Below are positions 1 through 10,194 of a stretch of DNA of 44,500 bases, piece after piece (the first letter of the stretch is position 1; each line of letters opens with the position of its first letter). A model generated the notes under the pieces. The model was not told the origin of the DNA and made no database searches. It worked only from the letters and a program-made list of their open reading frames with translations. The DNA comes from Cristatella mucedo. Its lineage: Eukaryota > Bryozoa > Phylactolaemata > Cristatellidae. The position numbers were made by a program, and so were the translations under genes. Location of the stretch: contig WPIO01000004.1 in the NCBI GenBank assembly GCA_009760855.2, forward strand, positions 13,435,501 to 13,480,000, given 5' to 3'.

Positions 1-173
1 GGCCAGGCTGGCCAGAGAGTGGGGCCGGCTGTTGTTGCAGGCCTGTGTCTCCCCTCTTCCTCCTCCTCCTTTGTAAGCAGCCCTACAGGCTGCCCATCAC
101 TTGCCCACGCACGGCATTGGAGGCAGCGCAGCAGCTTGGATGCAGCGCTGCTTCCTTTCCCCGACTCTTGCAG

Positions 174-332
174 GCCTCGGCCTGATGCTCATCATTGTGG
201 TCGTCATCGGCTGGCGTTGTACGCCGCCGGAGCACGAGCCGTGTCACATCCTCTTCGGCCTGGGTGCCTACTGCACGATGACAAGGTCACGAATCGACAG
301 ACGCCGCCGCGAGAGACACTACTGGATTGGAG
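174..332 (+). CDS. Exon with transmembrane segment of a single-pass membrane protein (partial gene)
   Basis: Internal coding exon. It follows a polypyrimidine-AG acceptor (...ctcttgcag) and ends at the donor G|GTAAGA. The reading frame enters with two bases and leaves with one. It encodes a hydrophobic span (LGLMLIIVVVIGW), then a Cys-containing stretch (CTPPEHEPC...YC), then a very basic stop-transfer segment (RSRIDRRRRERHYW), which fits a type I single-pass orientation with the C terminus in the cytosol. The frame joins without a break to the exon at 3417, giving HYWIG-G-LLYPEFRFRRPPPSY across the junction. The extracellular part must lie upstream of the window. The TM, basic stop and RRPPPSY order resembles tails of CUB/LDLa-type receptors, but this is only an impression and I give no symbol. 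Confidence 0.7.
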
Positions 333-804
333 GTAAGACCACGGGACGACGATGGCACAGACGTGACCGCGGCTGACAAAAGAAAAGCGCAGCTCGGCCT
401 GAGAGCGGCACGAGCTCGACAGCAGCAGCAGCTCATATTGTGCTTACTTGCCTGCTGAAAGCAACCCTACTTTAGAGCAGACGCGTATAGTTCTTACGAT
501 GGTACTATCAATGCAAGAGTGCTGAGGCTAATCACATCAGTGGCACATCAGTGCTGTCGGCTTATGTACAGGTGTACTGCTGGTGGGATCGCCATGCTTT
601 TCGTTTAGCGAACAGGAACTGCGTTCCGTCGGGCATTTTAAATAGCTTGTCCTGTTCAGTGTAGCTTGCATTATGTGCCCTGTAGCATATCATTCTAAGT
701 TGCTGCCGTTGACCATCGTCTCCGGATGGGTGTGAATGAAAGAATTTTATAATATTTTGTTGAGTAGCTTGCATTCCTGAGCTGTTTACATTATATGAAA
801 CCAA

Positions 805-1471
805 AGATTGCCAAATAATAATAATAATGCACTTGATAAAGCGTCCTCAGAGAACTCAATCTCTCTCTAGGCGCTTTACATTTTCTGCAAAGGGAAATGC
901 AATTGAATGGTGAATAATATCATGCTTGATAAACAAACAACATGAATAACATGGTTAGGGGGGACAGACACAGGGTCAGCATGCAAATGTGGTTAGTGTC
1001 AGCATGCACAGTGTCAGCACACATAAGCACATGAAGGACGAATCACTGGGACCCACTAAATGCTGTCCTAAATAGGTGTGTTTTTAAGTTCTTTTTAAAT
1101 GTGATCAGGTCAGGGGATGTTCTGACGCAAGTCGGGAGGGAGTTCCAGGCTTTGGGAGCATTCGAACTAAACGTACGGTCTCCAAAGGATTTGAGGTTTG
1201 TACGAGGTATTTCTAGACTGTTGGATTCCGAAAAGCAGGTGGTACGATGCGTGGCCTGGTGGGGGAGTAGATCTAAGAGATAGGCTGGAGCCAAAGAATG
1301 AAGTGACCTAAAAGTGAGCGACAAAACCTGGAAGTCAATCCGTTGCTTGACTGGTAGCCAGTGCAGATCGGCGAGAAGTGGTGTGATGTGACAGTTGTGA
1401 CACTCACGACAGACAAGCCTAGCTGCAGAGTTGTGCACCAGCTGCAATCGCCTGATCGCACATGCCGGTAG
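805..1471 (-). mobile_element. L2-like LINE, family B, 5'-truncated 3' fragment
   Basis: Read on the minus strand, it encodes the C-terminal part of a LINE ORF2 (GLPACAIRRLQLVHNSAARL ... HWLPVKQRIDFQVLSLTFRSLH ... APKAWNSLP) and ends at a stop near 1043. A 3' UTR follows, finishing in the family's terminal hairpin sequence and an (ATT)n tail (aataataataat near 817-828 on the plus strand). The same protein segment recurs at 7200-7620 and 14600-14900. The 5' end is truncated at about 1471, where it directly abuts another LINE in the opposite orientation. Confidence 0.85.
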
Positions 1472-2412
1472 GCCGGAAAACTTCCTGAAATGAAATGATA
1501 AAGCCGAATTGCTGCTCATAGGACAGCCTAAGCATGTAGCTGGATTAAAAGGCTTTGCTGTTCTAATAGGTGATGCTATTGTGCGACCTTCACCACGTGC
1601 TTGAAATTTAGGTGTAGTTTTTGACAGCTGCCTCAATTTTAAAAGCATTCAGAAGACTGCTTCCACAGCTAGCCATCACGTCCGATACCTATCTAAGATT
1701 GGGAGCTGTCTTCCCTGGTGGCTTGCAATAAATTAGCATACAACTAGCTTTTTAGTTCTGTCTCGGCTTGATTATTGTAATTCCCTTTTGGCTGTGCTAC
1801 CAAAGAATGCGACTAGGCCACTGCAGCTGGCTATGAATATGGCTGCAAGGCTAGTTTTCAAGTCTCGGAGGTTTGAGCACGTGTCTCCTTTGCTAAAAGA
1901 GCTAGGATGGCTGCTGGTTGATCAACAGATGCAGAGCAAAGTTCTTACGCTGACCCACAAGACCCCCCAGGGCTTGGCTCCTCCATACCTGGCTGAACTG
2001 CTGCACCAGTTTCAGCCTCTTCGTGCCTTCAGTTCCTGTATGGACAACAAATTAGGTGTTCCATTCCTATGCTTAAAGGCTGTTGGCGACAGAAGCCTTA
2101 GCTCTGCAGGTCCTAGAATGTGGAACTCGCTTCCACAATTTTTACGCAACAACAACTAATCTTCTACTTCCGACTATGGCTCATCCTTTTCATCGGTCCG
2201 GAGCCGTTACTCCCATGCTACTCACTACCTCAACTGCTCTCCTGACTCTGCTATGGTTCTCACTTTCTCTTTGTTTCGTGAGACGAAGTCTGTTGGCTTC
2301 TGAATGCGTACCGAAAGCCGCTTAGGCTGTGAGTGCACTATGCAAAACTCTTCTGCGTAACACCCGCATAGTCTCTATGGCTTTGTGGTGTTGAAGATGG
2401 AGATACATACAT
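1472..2412 (+). mobile_element. L2-like LINE, family A, 5'-truncated fragment
   Basis: It is closely similar to the 3' third of the near-complete element at 36970-40372, from the ENFLKLNDDK region through the ORF2 stop to the 3' tail (gatggagatacat). A recognisable peptide is MNMAARLVFKSRRFEHVSPL followed by KELGWLLVDQQMQSKVLTLT. It is broken by frameshifts and stops and so is not functional. Its truncated 5' end is fused to the truncated 5' end of the family B fragment on the other strand. Confidence 0.88.
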
Positions 2413-3079
2413 TACCGATTTGCTGACAAAACAGACCACGGTTCTATGTAACCGGCAAGACTAACTAATCATAAATGCTGCTCGTCGGTGAATCGTCTTC
2501 AACAAAAATGGCAACTGAAGTCGGTTGGTGCCCAACTATAGATTTATGATCGAACTCACAAAGCTTACCTATTCTAAATCTAAATCTATATCTATTTTTA
2601 TGCATCTATTCATACCTTTAATAGTCTGAAGGAACTGTAAAGCAATGACCAGGCATCACCAGGGCACCGAGGGCAGTTGACCTAACCGCATAAGGCTGAG
2701 CAGTGACCGGAAGGTGGGTTTGCCCGACTTTTAAATGCCAATGAGCCTCACTGACCAGCCCACTTTAGTTAATACCTCCTTTGGCGAAGATACTGTCTCA
2801 CGGTGCAATAAGCGATGCAAAATTGGCCTGAACCTGCGAGTTAGCCTTAGCTTTATTTAGTGTCTGCTCCAAAGAGGGGCTGCCTTCATGATAGCTCCAG
2901 CTATTGGTTAGCGTGGTAAAATGCGAGCATGTGAACGTCAGCCATTGTTGGTTTGGTCATCAGTGCGCGTGATGTGCTCCATGGTTTCGATTGGTCGGAT
3001 GGCACAACAAATAGGTTTAAAGTAGAAGTAGAAGCAGCTTCTACTTCTTGCCGGTCGTGCGATTTGGCTCCGCCCCAAG

Positions 3080-3080
<1 letters not shown>

Positions 3081-3156
<76 letters not shown>
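3081..3156. repeat. (TG)n microsatellite, about 38 units
   Basis: Uninterrupted TG dinucleotides, followed by cgcgtgcagg, where a SINE fragment begins. The apparent VCVCVC and THTHTH proteins here are artefacts of the repeat. Confidence 0.98.
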
Positions 3157-3159
<3 letters not shown>

Positions 3160-3160
<1 letters not shown>

Positions 3161-3243
3161 TGCAGGATTCGAACCCACGACCTCGGTCGTGAAGAGCGAA
3201 CACCTTACCTCTTGGGCTATCACGGCCTCCTCACCGATGCCCT
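3160..3243 (-). mobile_element. tRNA-derived SINE, 5' part
   Basis: The reverse complement reads gtgatagcccaagaggtaag ... gaccgaggtcgtgggttcgaatcctgcacg. This matches the tRNA-like heads at 29692 and 44129, with a pol III A box (tagcccaagaggtaag) and a perfect B box (GGTTCGAATCC). It stops just after the B box, where the (CA)n tract begins, so the 3' body is missing. Confidence 0.8.
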
Positions 3244-3416
3244 GTATCGTCGTCGTCGTCCATGCCATTTGCATAATGGCTTGGATTTCCGGCTGCATTG
3301 AAGCAGCAATGCCTTCTTTGCTGTGGTCACCGAGCACAGCACATTGTCACCGCGATGACTCGATCGCTGCCTTTCGCTTCGATTGCTATGTGGCATTTCT
3401 TGTTTTCGGCTCGCAG

Positions 3417-4210
3417 GTCTGCTCTATCCCGAGTTCCGCTTTCGTCGCCCTCCGCCGTCCTACGCATCGGCTATGCTGGACAGCGCTGCGTTCGCTCGAA
3501 GGAGCTACCCGGCGTCGTCAGAGGGTGGCGTGCTCAACCGTACGGCTCTGCTGTGGGACCTGCCCAACGCTCCGCCGCCTCAGTACAAGATTGACGTCGG
3601 CCTGCACGACCCTGCGTCTGGCTCCGAGGCGATGGCGTCTGCCAACCAGGCGACCGCGAGGCCAGCCTCGGCTTCGGGAGCTGCTGCGGCCTCTGTTGCT
3701 GCCGCCGTGGGCTCGCTGCCACCCACGTACCGGTCCAGCTGCTCAGGCCCTCGCCTCGCTCTGGACGAGGTGTGGCTCGAGGCGGCCGCTCTGTGGGCTG
3801 CGGCGGCTGCCTCGAGAGCTGAGTCGCTATCGTCGTCGTCGTCGTCGTCGTCCGACGGCACGCCGCCGCCGCTGCGCAGCAGCAGCGGCGGCCTCTTCTT
3901 CGTGTCAGACGCCGAGAGTAGCGCGCCGAGCCGGCTGGATACGACGCCGGAGACGTCCAGCAGTCAGAACAGTCCCAACTATCGCTCGACCTGTCACGTC
4001 ATCGTCGACATCGAAAACGCCCCGTCCAGCATGCCGGCCGACGTGGGCGAGCGGGCAGAAGTCGAATCTGTCATCACGGCTGCTGCTGCCACGGATCTGA
4101 ACTGCGAAGTGCACGCTGCGCCTCCTGCAACGCCTCCGCCGGCTGATGATGGTCGCGTTCTAGCGATCGACGTCCAGCAAAATGCCACCTTGGAAATAAC
4201 GCCTATGTAG
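3417..4210 (+). CDS. Terminal exon: PPxY-rich cytoplasmic tail of the membrane protein
   Basis: Last coding exon, about 264 residues, entering with two bases after the cag acceptor and ending at TAG. It begins LLYPEFRFRRPPPSYAS. It carries three PPxY motifs (RRPPPSY, APPPQY and LPPTY), which are the classical ligands of WW domains such as those in Nedd4-family ubiquitin ligases. The rest is low-complexity Ala/Ser with a poly-Ser run near residue 145, ending ...ATLEITPM. I see no catalytic domain. The frame is continuous with the transmembrane exon at 174-332. The exon is GC-rich compared with the flanking repeats. The family is unassigned; a receptor tail regulated by ubiquitination is inference from the motifs only. 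Confidence 0.75.
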
Positions 4211-4463
4211 GCCATCGTGTATAGTTCGGCTGCAAGCTTCGGCTTTCGGCAACTTCACGTGGAACTAGTCAGTTGATGTAGCTTCTAAAAAAAAAAAAGA
4301 GAGAAACTGGACGCAGCAGAGCGAGTTCTCTGCGAATTTTTTTTATTTTTAGTTCTCTTTGTTCGGTCACGGCAGGCTGACAATGAACGGCGTTGGTTCT
4401 TCGTCATACCATTTTCATTTCAGCCACTGCCTTGATTGCAGTATAATTTGAGAAGGTGCTTCA

Positions 4464-4469
4464 AATAAA
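4464..4469 (+). promoter_or_regulatory. Poly(A) signal AATAAA of the membrane-protein gene
   Basis: Canonical AATAAA 254 bp after the TAG, in a UTR containing A- and T-rich runs. It is the first such hexamer downstream of the stop. Confidence 0.6.
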
Positions 4470-4518
4470 TCTGCGTTAGCGCTTATTTATGTCTGTGCCG
4501 GCAGGACTGCAGCTGTCC

Positions 4519-4638
4519 TGCGCTTCGATGGCGGCAGTGCGCTTCGATGGCGGCAGTGCGCTTCGATGGCGGCAGTGCGCTTCGATGGCGGCAGTGCGCT
4601 TCGATGGCGGCAGTGCGCTTCGATGGCGGCAGTGCGCT
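4519..4638. repeat. Minisatellite, 19-bp unit, six perfect copies plus a partial one
   Basis: The unit tgcgcttcgatggcggcag occurs at 4519, 4538, 4557, 4576, 4595 and 4614 without a mismatch, followed by a partial copy (tgcgct). It starts about 50 bp past the poly(A) signal. The absence of variation between copies points to recent expansion. Confidence 0.97.
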
Positions 4639-4639
4639 G

Positions 4640-5750
4640 GGGAGTCTGCGCCTGGCTGACGACGTGCGGTCCGAATAACAGCTTAGCTTGCAGTCGACCA
4701 ATACAGACGTTCCAATGGGTGCGCTGCTGCTGCATGTGCTGTGCGTTTATGTTTTGTGCTGCTGCCTGGTATCTGGCGACGGTCTCGTGCCTCTCCCTGG
4801 GGTTTTCTTCCGCGAAAGCTTGTAAAAGTTCATTCCCTGTAGTACAAAGGCTGGTGAGGGGCCTAATTATTAGCTTTGGTCAATGAAGTTTCTGGCCGAC
4901 CTCACTGAGAAGTATGCCGATATCCAGTGTCCACCCCAGTCCGTCTGCAGGGTACTCTTTTAACTACCGAGGGCACTGCACTCCACCGGTGACTCTGAGG
5001 AGGGGGCCAAGAAGTCCACCGAGGTAGGTGCCTCGCCGATGTCCCGATGCAATCTTCGACCTCAGCCCATTAGGGCAGCTGCCTGCGGCTTTTTTCTTAG
5101 CCGGTGGGCGATTATAATAGATCTTGAGTCGGTCGACCTAAATGGCCCAGACGTTTAAGACGTGGAGGTGACCATCCGACAGTTCGTGGGGGAGGGGAAT
5201 AAGTGACTGCTGTGATCATTGCAGGCATGCTGCATCCACCCTACGCTAAAACGAAGAGGAACACACGTGACCTTCGGGTAATATGAGGTTATCTGCTCAG
5301 CCACTGAACCCTGCAAGAAAAAAGCTAAAGTTCGGTAAGCATTATATACCAACAATGTACCTCTTGGACGGTATGGAAATTGAGACTTAACAGCCAAACG
5401 GCTCAGCTAATACGGCTAATATTTTTAGCTTAGGATTTTATGGTTAGAGTTGAATGGTTTTATGTTTGGGGTTTACGGCTCATGGTTTACTGGTTAGATT
5501 TTGTATTTTTTCTTTTGGTTTGAGCTTTCGGGTATAGAGTGTAGGTCTTAGGGTTTAGTGTTTAAGTTGGAGAGAAACCCTACATAGAAAAGATAACTAA
5601 AAATGTGTTTACTTAACGTAAATATAAACATATGCTTTCGACCATGTTGAACAGCCTGCTATGAGCACGTGCCTATAGCAGGTCTGACGTTGCTGTACGA
5701 CCTGGTGGCTATCGAATGCTTAAAGCGCTTTCATCGATGTTTTGGTCAAA
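4640..5750. other. Intergenic stretch without recognisable gene
   Basis: No coding signal that I trust. From about 5410 to 5580 the plus strand is T/G-rich with a loose repetition of ggttta/gggttta-like words. Confidence 0.5.
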
Positions 5751-5754
5751 CCAT

Positions 5755-7918
5755 GATGTGATTGCCAAGCACAATCCAGGCTTCCACTTCTTTGCGGATG
5801 ACACTCAGTTGTACCTTTGCTTTGATCCCTCCCAGCCCTTGAGCACGCCGAACTCTCTTAACTTTCTTACTGCATGTATTAATGATATCCGCACATGGAT
5901 GGCAGCAAATTTTCTTAAATTGAATGATGATAAAAACTAACTAGTTATGGGCAAACTAATGTATCTCCGTCAGTAACTCCACAAAGTCATAAAGACCATG
6001 TGGGTGTTACGCAGGAGAGTTTTGTATTGCACACTCACAGCCTAAGCTGCTTTAGGTACGCATTCGGTAGCCAACAGACTTCGTCTCACGCAACAAATAG
6101 AAAGTGGGAAGCATAGCAGAGTCAGGAGAGCAGTTGAGGTAGAGAGTAGCATGGACGTAGCAGCTCAGGACCGCTGAAAAAGATGTGCCATAGTCGGCAG
6201 TTGGAGAGTAATTGTCGTTGCGTAAGAATTGTGGAAGCGAGTTCCACAGTCTAGGACCTGCAGAGCTAAAGCTTCTGTCACCAACTGTCTTTAAGCGGAG
6301 GAATGGGACAGCTAATTTATTGTCCACACAGGACCTGAGGGTGCGAACAGGCTGAAACTGATGCAGCAGTTCAGCTAGGTACGAAGGAGCCAAGCCGTGG
6401 GGGCCTTGTGGGTCAGCGTAAGAACTTTGCTCTGTATCCTTTGCTCAACCGGCAACCATCCTAGCTCTTTCAGCAGAGGTGACACGTGCTCAAACCGCTG
6501 GGACTTGAAGACCAGCCTTGCAGCCATATTCATAGTCAGCTGTAATGGCATAACAGCTTTCTTTGGCAGCCCAGCCAAAAGGAAATTACAATAATCAAGC
6601 CGAGACAGAACTAAAGAGCTAGTTAAATTTTTTACAAGCCACTGTGGGAGACAGCTCCTAATCTTGGATAGGGATCGGATGTGATGGCTAGCTGTAGAGG
6701 CAGTCTTCTGAATGAAGCTTTTGAAATTGAGGCAGCTGTCGAACACGACACCTAAATTACGAGCACGTGGTGAAGGTCGCACAATATCATCACCTATTAG
6801 AACAGCAAAGCCTTTTAGTCCAGCTACACGCTTAGGGTGTCCTATGAGCAGCTGTTCGGTTTTATCGTCATTTAATTTCAGGAAGTTTTCCGACATCCAG
6901 GATCGAATATCGGCAAGGCAAGCATTCAGTTTCTCAGTTGCTGCAGCAGATTCCGACGGTTTAAATGACAAATACAACTGAGTAAATACAACAACTAAAT
7001 GTGATTCAGAAATTGGAAAGGCAAATGCTTAAAATCGGCTGTGCCAGCCTATCTCCTGTTGAATCTGCACGAAATCTAGGTGTTGTGCTCCAAAATGACC
7101 TTTCGTTAGACGACCACATCAGCTCCACAATAAAGTCTGCCTACTTTCAGCTACATAACATTGCTCAAATTCGGGCTTGTTTAGACCGGGATACCACATC
7201 TAAGTTGGTCCATGCATTTGTGACATCCCGTCTAGACTTCTGTAACTCATTGCTTGGAGGTCTACCGGCATGTGCAATCAGGCACTTACAGCTGGTGCAA
7301 AACTCTGTAGCTGGGCTTGTCTGTCGTGAGCGTCACAGTTGCCTCATCATACCAGTTCTCACCGACCTGCTCTCGTTCCCAGTCAAGCAACACATTGACT
7401 TCAAGGTTTTGTTGCTCACTTTTAGGTTCCTTCATGCTTTAGCTCCAGCCTACCTATCAGATCTTCTCCACAATGCTAAGCATCGTACTACCCGCTTTTC
7501 GGAATCAAACTGTTTACCTGTACCTCTTACAAACCTCAAATCCTTGGTGGAGACCGTGCCTTTAGTTCGTATGCTCCCAAAGCCTGGAACTCACTCCCGA
7601 CTTGCGTTACGACATCCCCTGACTTGACCATATTAAAAAAAGAAATTAAAAGCACACATATTTATGGCAGCATTTAGTGGGTCCCTGTGATTCGTCCTTT
7701 ATGTGCTTATGAGTGCTGACACTGTTGCATGCTGCCACTAACCATACTTGCATGCCGACCCTTGTGCATGTCACCCCTAACCATGTTATTCATGTTGTTT
7801 ATCAAGCAAGATACCACTCACCATTTGATCGTATTTCCTTTGCAGGAAATGTAAAGTGCCTAGAAAGAGATGAGTTCTCTGAGGGCGCTTTAGCAAGTGT
7901 ATTGTTATTATTATTATT
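5755..7918 (+). mobile_element. L2-like LINE, family B, split by a nested insertion
   Basis: The left part (5755-5958) encodes the reverse transcriptase catalytic region (GFHFFADDTQLYLCFDPS ... MAANFLKLNDDK). The right part (6987-7918) resumes with NVIQKLERQMLKIG and runs through GLPACAIRHLQLVQNS and FPVKQHIDFKVLLLTFRFLH to the stop. It then continues through the 3' UTR and terminal hairpin to an (ATT)n tail. Between them lies a family A LINE on the minus strand. The catalytic F-A-D-D box is intact here, but the copy is 5' truncated and interrupted. Confidence 0.88.
5959..6986 (-). mobile_element. L2-like LINE, family A, nested inside family B copy
   Basis: On the minus strand it runs from TQLYLSFKPSESAAATEKLN (immediately after the RT catalytic box) through QSKVLTLTHKAPTAWL and DNKLAVPFLRLKTVGDRSF to the 3' end aatgtatctccgtcagtaac. 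It is one of the least damaged A copies, with ORF halves of 200 and 113 residues separated by a single frameshift near 6380. The flanks carry aacta on both sides (gcaaacta / caacaacta), a possible short target-site duplication. Confidence 0.88.
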
Positions 7919-7924
7919 ACTATC

Positions 7925-8172
7925 ACTGACCATAGGCCATTCCTGGATGTGGTTAGTCTATTGCAGAGGTTTCACTGAGATTGCAACGAACGCTGACGCA
8001 GTGCCTAGGATACAGCTTTCAGCTTGGATACAAGCCGGGTAAAGAGCTGGTGCTTGCCAATGCCTTGAGCAGAGCACCAAAGACGTCGCTGGATGCTGGT
8101 CATGAATTGGACGATGAAGAACAAATCGCTGCGAAACTACATCAAACCCTAACCACTAAAGACCTGAGATAG
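7925..8172 (+). pseudogene. Ty3/gypsy retrotransposon fragment (RNase H C-terminal part)
   Basis: It reads TDHRPFLDVVSLLQRFH and then, after a frameshift near 7977, LQRTLTQCLGYSFQLGYKPG followed by KELVLANALSRAP. These are the hallmark TDH..P and YKPGKE...A(D/N)ALSRAP blocks at the end of the gypsy RNase H domain. Neither integrase nor LTRs are recognisable nearby. It is trapped between a family B LINE tail on the left and another tail on the right. Confidence 0.82.
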
Positions 8173-8183
8173 ATCTGTCAAAA

Positions 8184-8259
8184 CAATAATAATAATAGTA
8201 ATACATGTGATAAAGCGCCATCAGAGAACTCGACCTCTTTCTAGGCGCTTTACATTTGT
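8184..8259 (-). mobile_element. L2-like LINE family B 3' tail
   Basis: The (ATT)n tail (aataataataat on the plus strand) is followed by the reverse of the terminal hairpin block, taaagcgccatcagagaact ... tctaggcgctttacat. Only the last ~75 bp of the element is present. Confidence 0.8.
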
Positions 8260-9756
8260 CAAACGCTGCACAAAGAACCCTTCTTGGTCTATGTGCAATG
8301 ACCTCAGCACCAATGATGGGCTTGTTTTTCAAAGGTATCTCCTAGCCATTCGACTCGCATACAGTCGAAGAGCTCTGTAGCACATCCTCGAAGGGCAGAG
8401 TCTGAGAGCCAGAGTCTTCTTCTTCAAACTACAGTCTAACGGCCAGGTTATGAACAAGGCATGGGAGACTAATCGGCGGCCACGAATGTCTTTCACTATT
8501 GCTTTTGCATGCTGGCCTTAGCTTGACACTTTTGTTAGCTTTTGCATGCTTCATACCGCATGTCACTAACCATTTGTGTACCGATTCTCTCGAAGTTGTA
8601 GAGCGTGCGGATCGTGATTAAGTTCTCCGACTGTGCTATCCAAACGACATTTCATTGTTTTTTGTTACTACGACATAATGGCCCATTGCAGTTGTTACTG
8701 GATACACCGAATTGCAAATCCACAGCCTCCAAGGATGACTTACGATTAAATTTAGTGGTAGTTACTGGAAAGCTGCCTGGGGTTGATCTCTTTGTGGATA
8801 TTGTTCTTTTGCTTCAAACTATTCTGACAGACCTGCAGTTGTCTGTTTCAGCTTTATAATGCCGTTGGGAAGGAAGATGAAATGTAGCTTACTGATACTG
8901 ACACGCATCAGCTGAAGGCATCGAGCTGACGGCAGGCTAATATTATATAATAAATAATAAGATTATAATAAGCGAATATAATAACATCTGCAAATATTTT
9001 ATAATACGACAGTCAGGCTACATACGTCTGGCTCTTGATAGTATATCAGCCGCTATACTCCGTGCCCTGTCCCACTAAGTTGGCAAATAGCCGTTCGCAA
9101 GCCAGAGAGGCCTAACGGAACCGTCGGCCGGTAAGGTGAGAGACACGGCAGCTGAGGGAGCCGAGGGTGTGGCAAACTGCTCGCCGGAAACTGGAGCAGC
9201 GTCGAGGCACTCCGTGTTTTGCAGCTTGATTACAACACATATTGCTCGAAACCCGCGGAAAGCAACTGACAACAGCTTCCACCTACCTTCGCAGGGCTTG
9301 CAAGTTGAGTGGCCAGGCAAGAGGCGCCGTGCGATCACCCCCAAATTGCATAATTACTGTCTTTCGAGTTAGCTTCCGGGGATGGGAGCCAGTCCATTTG
9401 CGGATGACTGCTAACAGAATCAGACGAGACATAGCTGCGTGGAAATCAATCGTTTCTATCCTACTGGAGTAGCAGAAAATGGCTTATTTCGAGCACAGAC
9501 ACCCTAGAGTGTTAAAAGTCTAGAAAATAATCTGCCTCACTCGGTTTTTGGCTGTCTATCAGCCGCATATGTGGCTAGCTGGATCGAAACCATAGGTCAA
9601 GCCATTACAAGCCGGTTCTGGTCTGCTTCAGAACCAGTCGCTACTCTGGCGCTCGACGAGAACTGAGCCGGCCAGTCTGGCCAGTCTTAAAAGGAAAAAG
9701 GTCGACTGCACATAGATCCAAATGCTAAGGTCTGCATGCCAAATGTGAATGCCAGT
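8260..9756. other. Intergenic stretch without recognisable gene
   Basis: Short ORFs only, none with a family signature. From about 8935 to 9010 the sequence is AT-rich (tattatataataaataataag). Confidence 0.5.
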
Positions 9757-9790
9757 TCGGGCAAAGAAGCTAATCAGCTTCTTTGCCCGA
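9757..9790. repeat. Perfect 15-bp inverted repeat (hairpin)
   Basis: Arms tcgggcaaagaagct and agcttctttgcccga (9757-9771 and 9776-9790) with a 4-base aatc loop. No T-run follows, and its function is unknown. Confidence 0.9.
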
Positions 9791-10194
9791 TAGATGTAAG
9801 GTTCAGAGTCATGAACTAACGGTGCTTAGTTCCGACGTCAGACGCTAACCGAGTGAGAAATTACCGAACTGAAACAACCGCTGGCACCGCAGCAGCAGCA
9901 CTCACATCTGTCTGTTGAAATTGATTAAAGCGACAGCATAAGCCTACGGCCTCGATGGTCTCGAAGGTTTCACTTCCGAAGCTACAAGACCATCTTGCTC
10001 GCCTGTCCAGCACCACGGTTGGACGTGGAGCTAACGTTGAGCTGAAATCAGATTGCTGGTTATGCCTTCTTCACGCTAGCACCCTGGACCACGGACCAGC
10101 CATTACAAATATTCCTCCAATCCGTGACCTCCCGAAAGATTAAGGTTTGGCTCCTGCCTTGGCTTAATCTTGCGATGCTCTTGTATATGCTTTT

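Larger units (their letters stand above)
333..3416 (+). other. Intron of the membrane-protein gene, repeat-filled
   Basis: The intron is bounded by GTAAGA at 333 and ...ggctcgcag at 3416. It holds two LINE fragments (805-2412), a (TG)n tract and a SINE fragment. From 333 to 804 and from 2413 to 3080 I see no coding or repeat signal that I can name. Confidence 0.65.

Noticed and set aside
1043-1648. 201-codon minus-strand ORF as a gene
   Set aside because: It crosses the junction of two different LINE fragments and is a chimera of one coding strand and one antisense strand.
3041-3337. ORFs made of VCVC or HTHT
   Set aside because: Translations of the (TG)n tract, not proteins; the same applies to 29896-30112.
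5410-5580. Telomere-like gggttta words
   Set aside because: Too irregular and short for an interstitial telomere array; better described as T/G-rich low complexity.
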